From JAAZNO01 sp012798275 (GTDB taxonomy: Bacteria > Chloroflexota > Anaerolineae > B4-G1 > SLSP01): DNA of 7,839 bases. The DNA lies in assembly GCA_035347995.1 (NCBI GenBank), contig DAOPQD010000128.1, positions 1-7,839 of the forward strand, written 5' to 3'. Of this stretch, positions 5,575 to 7,839 are shown in pieces. Each line of letters begins with the position of its first letter. Positions within the stretch are counted from its first letter, which is position 1. Position numbers and translations under genes: made by a program. The notes beneath the pieces were generated by a model. It saw only the letters and a list, made by a program, of their open reading frames with translations, was not told where the DNA came from and searched no databases.

Positions 5575-5602
5575 ATTATACCCACATTTAGAGGAGTTAC
5601 CA
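5575..5602 (-). promoter_or_regulatory. Candidate promoter of the sortase-DUF6391-holA set
   Basis: On the minus strand TATAAT (5580-5575) is a perfect -10 box, 22 bases before the sortase GTG at 5553. A weak -35 candidate TGGTAA (5602-5597) sits 16 bp further upstream. It lies just downstream of the terminator that ends the salvage operon, which fits an independent transcription unit. Confidence 0.5.
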
Positions 5603-5639
5603 CGGGCCGGAACGCCGATGTGCACTGAAGCCGTCCCCC

Positions 5640-5688
5640 AAAAGCAAAAGGAGTTGCGTGAGGCACGTGGACCCTCACGCAACTCCTT
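5640..5688 (-). terminator. Intrinsic terminator of the nucleotide-salvage operon
   Basis: A perfect 16-bp stem pairs 5648-5663 (AAGGAGTTGCGTGAGG) with 5673-5688 around a 9-nt loop. Read on the minus strand the stem ends in CTCCTTTTGCTTTTGGGG, giving a split T-tract. It begins 30 bases after the stop of the last phosphoribosyltransferase gene, where a Rho-independent terminator is expected. On the plus strand no comparable T-tract follows. Confidence 0.85.
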
Positions 5689-5717
5689 CGCCGGCCGCTA
5701 GCAACGTCGCGCCAGGC

Positions 5718-6275
5718 TCAAGCCTCCGTGCGCAGATAAACCTCCGGCTTAAGCACCCCAATGAAAGGCAGATTGCGATACTGCTCCGCATAATCCAACC
5801 CAAAGCCCAACACAAACTCATCCGGAATCTCGAAGCCCGAGAAATCCACAGGGATGTCAATCTCACGACGGCTGGGTTTGTTGAGCAAGGTCATGATGCG
5901 AACCGAGGCCGGATGGCGGGTCTCCAGATTGTGCAGGATGTAGTTGAGCGTGTGCCCGGTGTCAATAATGTCCTCGACGATGAGCACATGCCGGCCCTCG
6001 ATGTTCGTCTCCAGATCGAGGAGGATGCGCACCACCCCACTGCTGCAGGTGCCGCTGCCATAGCTGGAAACGACCATGAAATCCATCTCGTGACGGAAGT
6101 TGAGATGGCGCACCAGATCGGAGAGGAACACCACCGCACCCTTGAGGATACACACGAGCAGCGGCAGGTCGGCGTCGGTGTACTGCGCGTTGAGCTCCTC
6201 CGCCAGTTCCCGAATCCGCGCCTGAATCTGTTCTTCTGTGAACAAAACCCTTTCGATGTCATCAAACATACTCAT
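5718..6275 (-). CDS. hpt: Hypoxanthine phosphoribosyltransferase, canonical copy
   Basis: Transfers phosphoribose from PRPP to hypoxanthine (and usually guanine) to make IMP or GMP. It is cytoplasmic, in purine salvage. Counting from ATG 6275 (185 aa): PPi-loop region VCILKGAVVFLSDL (41-54), flexible catalytic loop SSYGSGTCSSG (70-80), PRPP loop VLIVEDIIDTGHTL (97-110), purine-binding segment LLNKPSRREI and DFSGFEIPDEFVLGFGLDY, and the C-terminal YRNLPFIGVLKPEVY. All key family segments are intact. An upstream in-frame ATG at 6311 is less likely because AAAGGAG lies eight bases before 6275. It is 51 bases after a second, diverged hpt-type gene and is last in the operon before a terminator. 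Confidence 0.93.
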   Translation of the reverse strand: MSMFDDIERVLFTEEQIQARIRELAEELNAQYTDADLPLLVCILKGAVVFLSDLVRHLNFRHEMDFMVVSSYGSGTCSSGVVRILLDLETNIEGRHVLIVEDIIDTGHTLNYILHNLETRHPASVRIMTLLNKPSRREIDIPVDFSGFEIPDEFVLGFGLDYAEQYRNLPFIGVLKPEVYLRTEA

Positions 6276-6326
6276 AAGAAATGCTCCTTTATGAAGAACA
6301 TGCAAGCCCATAGCTCCGCCGCGCCG

Positions 6327-6893
6327 CTATTTCTTCTCGTAGACGCTGCGCTTCAGCGCCGCGATATAAGGTAGGGTGCGGAAACGATCATTGAAGTCCA
6401 GACCGTAGCCCACCACCCACACGTCGGGGATCTCAAAGCCGAGGTAATCCACAGACACCTCAACCTTGCGGCGCTCTGGCTTGCTCAGCAACACGCAGGT
6501 GCGCAACGAGGCCGGCCCGCGCGCGTTAAACACCCGCTGCAGATACGCCAGGGTGTAGCCGGTGTCGAGGATGTCCTCCACGATGAGGACATGGCGGCCC
6601 GGAATGGCAGCGCGCGTGTCCATAATCATGCGGACGGCGCCGGGGACGTCCGTCGCGTCGGTGTAGCTGGAAAGCGCGATGAAATCCACGCGATGCGGAA
6701 CGGTCAGACGGCGCGCCAGGTCCGCCAGAAAAATGAACGAGCCTTTCAGCACGCCGACGAGCACAAAATCCTCGTTGCGCAGGCCGGCATAATCGCGGCT
6801 GATCTGCTCCGCCAACACCTCCGTGCGGGCGCGGATGGTCTCTTCATCCAACAACACATGGTCAACGGAATCAGGAATGGGCATAGTCCTCAT
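6327..6893 (-). CDS. Second hypoxanthine/guanine phosphoribosyltransferase, diverged paralogue
   Basis: A purine phosphoribosyltransferase of the same fold as the following gene (188 aa). Shared segments include VGVLKGSFIFLADLARRL (47-64), PRPP loop VLIVEDILDTGYTL (102-115), LLSKPERRKVEV and DYLGFEIPDVWVVGYGLDF. The two proteins look like ancient paralogues rather than a recent copy. The flexible loop is SSYTDATDVPG (75-85) instead of the usual SSYGxxTxSSG, and the C-terminal segment reads LPYIAALKRSVY where the relative has LPFIGVLKPEVY. Altered base preference or kinetics is possible. The ATG at 6893 overlaps the thymidine kinase stop (ATGA), indicating coupling. An alternative start at Met4 (MPIPDS) cannot be excluded. 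Confidence 0.88.
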   Translation of the reverse strand: MRTMPIPDSVDHVLLDEETIRARTEVLAEQISRDYAGLRNEDFVLVGVLKGSFIFLADLARRLTVPHRVDFIALSSYTDATDVPGAVRMIMDTRAAIPGRHVLIVEDILDTGYTLAYLQRVFNARGPASLRTCVLLSKPERRKVEVSVDYLGFEIPDVWVVGYGLDFNDRFRTLPYIAALKRSVYEKK

Positions 6894-7495
6894 CGTTCCT
6901 CCTCACCCTGCTGGGATGCGCGATGCGGCACCTGATGGCAGCCCCGACATCGCGCCTGATACACCTCGCTCGCGCCTACCAGGACGACAGGATCCTCATA
7001 ACAGGCGGGTTCCCCGTTGATCAACCGCTGCGTGCGGCTGGCGGGCCCGCCACAGACCACACAGATGGCTTGCAGCTTCTCTACCTGCTCGGCGACCGCC
7101 AACAGCCGGGGCAAAGGGCCGAAAGGCTCGCCGCGAAAATCCATATCCAGGCCGGCGCAGATCACCCGCTTACCGCTATTGGCGAGCTCCACACAGAGAT
7201 CCACGATCGCGTCATCGAAAAACTGCACCTCATCTATGGCGATTACCGTCGCTTCCGTATCCAATTGGGCGCGGATTTCCGCAGTGTTATTCACGGGAAT
7301 CGCTCGCAGCTGCAGGCCGTTATGCGAAGCGATCGCCGTATCGCTGTAACGCTGATCAATGGCGGGCTTGAACACCTGCACGCGCTGCCGCGCGATCTGC
7401 GCGCGCCGCAGGCGACGGATCAACTCCTCCGTCTTGCCGCTGAACATACTGCCGCAAATAACTTCAATCCATCCCCCACGGGGTATTCCGTACAC
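6890..7495 (-). CDS. tdk: Thymidine kinase (type II, zinc-binding)
   Basis: Phosphorylates thymidine with ATP to dTMP in pyrimidine salvage. Counting from GTG 7495 (201 aa): P-loop GSMFSGKT (15-22), KPAIDQRY, SHNG with the loop preceding substrate binding, Walker B IDEVQFF (87-93) with Glu89 as likely catalytic base, GLDMDFRGEPFGP (115-127), the zinc ribbon CVVC (145-148) and CRGC (183-186), and the lasso VGASEVYQARC that grips the base. A GTG at 7504 falls against AAGGAG (7509-7504) and cannot use it; GTG 7495 is eight bases downstream of that site and is preferred. The stop overlaps the next gene. Upstream lie a perfect 17-bp palindrome and a dispersed repeat. Confidence 0.94.
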   Translation of the reverse strand: MYGIPRGGWIEVICGSMFSGKTEELIRRLRRAQIARQRVQVFKPAIDQRYSDTAIASHNGLQLRAIPVNNTAEIRAQLDTEATVIAIDEVQFFDDAIVDLCVELANSGKRVICAGLDMDFRGEPFGPLPRLLAVAEQVEKLQAICVVCGGPASRTQRLINGEPACYEDPVVLVGASEVYQARCRGCHQVPHRASQQGEEER

Positions 7496-7524
7496 GAGTC
7501 GCACTCCTTCGAAAATAGAAATCA

Positions 7525-7577
7525 GTGAGCCGTGAGAAGAGAGTCGTCACAGTTTCTGCCCATGGATTGCGGCTCAC
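7525..7577. other. Long-loop inverted repeat in the thymidine kinase leader
   Basis: GTGAGCCG (7525-7532) is the reverse complement of CGGCTCAC (7570-7577), with 37 bases between. In the transcript of the salvage operon this could form a stem near the ribosome binding site. It is short, so chance is a serious alternative. Confidence 0.25.
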
Positions 7578-7594
7578 AACTCACATGGCGACTG

Positions 7595-7611
7595 TTCAGT
7601 CACTGACTGAA
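7595..7611. promoter_or_regulatory. 17-bp perfect palindrome upstream of thymidine kinase
   Basis: TTCAGTCACTGACTGAA is a perfect palindrome with 8-bp arms around a central C, located about 100 bases upstream of the thymidine kinase start. Its size and symmetry suit a dimeric repressor site controlling the salvage operon, but no matching regulator is known to me and no clear promoter hexamers were found next to it. Confidence 0.35.
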
Positions 7612-7653
7612 AAACGCAAGATTTCCTGGTGATTGCTGAAGATTGAGAATCAA

Positions 7654-7770
7654 TTTTGCCCCTATCCCCTGGCCCCTTCCCCCCGCGCGCGGGGGGGAAG
7701 GGGAACTTTTTTGTGGGTTTTTGCAGGCGGGCTACGCCCGCCTGCAAAACCCCCTTATTTTTTCTCCCCC
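7654..7770 (+). repeat. GC-rich palindromic dispersed repeat, right copy
   Basis: It is aligned with the left copy at 1-110 and in the same orientation. It opens with TTTTGCCCC (7654-7662), the reverse complement of the left copy's ending. A GC-rich palindrome follows (7673-7703, CCCCTTCCCCCC...GGGGGGGAAGGGG), then AACTTTTTTGTGGG and the core hairpin GCAGGCGGGC (7723-7732), loop TAC, GCCCGCCTGC (7736-7745), AAAACCCCC and a T-rich stretch. The loop is the reverse complement of the left copy's GTA. Past about 7768 the two copies diverge. Confidence 0.8.
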
Positions 7771-7771
7771 T

Positions 7772-7796
7772 CCCCAACGGCGCCTGCGCCGTGGGG
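7772..7796. other. GC-rich hairpin at the right edge of the dispersed repeat
   Basis: CCCC-A-ACGGCGC-CT-GCGCCGT-GGGG forms a stem of 7 plus 4 bp with a single bulged A and a 2-nt loop. It is not present in the left copy, where a GGGG-rich inverted end is found in the same place. No T-tract suggests termination on either strand. It may belong to another small repeat abutting or inserted beside the first. Nothing codable is seen from here to the window end. Confidence 0.5.
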
Positions 7797-7839
7797 TTGC
7801 CCCATTTCAGTGGACACATAGTTAAGGGATATTCGCCGC

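Noticed and set aside
7633..7825. Small open frames within the right dispersed repeat
   Set aside because: Both are made of the palindromic repeat translated in two frames; products are low-complexity and no ribosome binding site fits.
7803..7839. Possible insertion-sequence end (GTGGACACATAGTTAAG)
   Set aside because: The GTGGACA core recalls some IS termini, but no second end, target duplication or transposase is visible in the window.

Overview
The window looks like chromosomal DNA from a GC-rich bacterium, most likely a member of the Chloroflexota (Anaerolineae/Caldilineae-like). That placement is an inference. It rests on a class D sortase followed by a DUF6391-type protein and holA, an N-terminally reduced FtsK-type ATPase, Gram-positive-style LexA boxes, and GC-rich palindromic dispersed repeats. 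No rRNA, tRNA or CRISPR array was seen.

Layout, left to right. A partial copy of a GC-rich palindromic dispersed repeat (1-110) is followed by non-coding DNA and a minus-strand ThiF/MoeB/HesA-family adenylyltransferase (289-1032). A divergent intergenic region (1033-1219) holds a perfect-consensus sigma70 promoter with two LexA-like operators and, just upstream, three helically phased 10-bp repeats. This promoter drives a compact plus-strand operon: a soluble FtsK/SpoIIIE-type ATPase (1220-2263), a two-helix membrane protein (2335-2715), a DUF6504-like small protein (2712-2963) and a conserved-looking small protein of unknown function (2960-3208). The last three genes are joined by ATGA overlaps. 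The spacer between the first two genes consists wholly of a degenerate 14-bp tandem repeat.

Converging on this operon is a minus-strand set: class D sortase (5553-4687), DUF6391-like membrane protein (4690-4187) and DNA polymerase III delta subunit holA (4183-3221). Upstream of these, and separated by an intrinsic terminator (5640-5688), is a minus-strand nucleotide-salvage operon: thymidine kinase (7495-6890), a divergent hypoxanthine phosphoribosyltransferase paralogue (6893-6327) and a canonical hypoxanthine phosphoribosyltransferase (6275-5718). The window closes with a second copy of the palindromic dispersed repeat (from 7654) in the same orientation as the first.

How the genes may work together. 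The salvage operon turns thymidine, hypoxanthine and guanine into nucleotides. HolA loads the sliding clamp. The most intriguing part is the putatively SOS-controlled operon, which separates an FtsK-like motor from a would-be membrane anchor and adds two small proteins. It reads as a damage-inducible, membrane-tethered DNA-handling module. The promoter and operators are directly visible. The function is inference.
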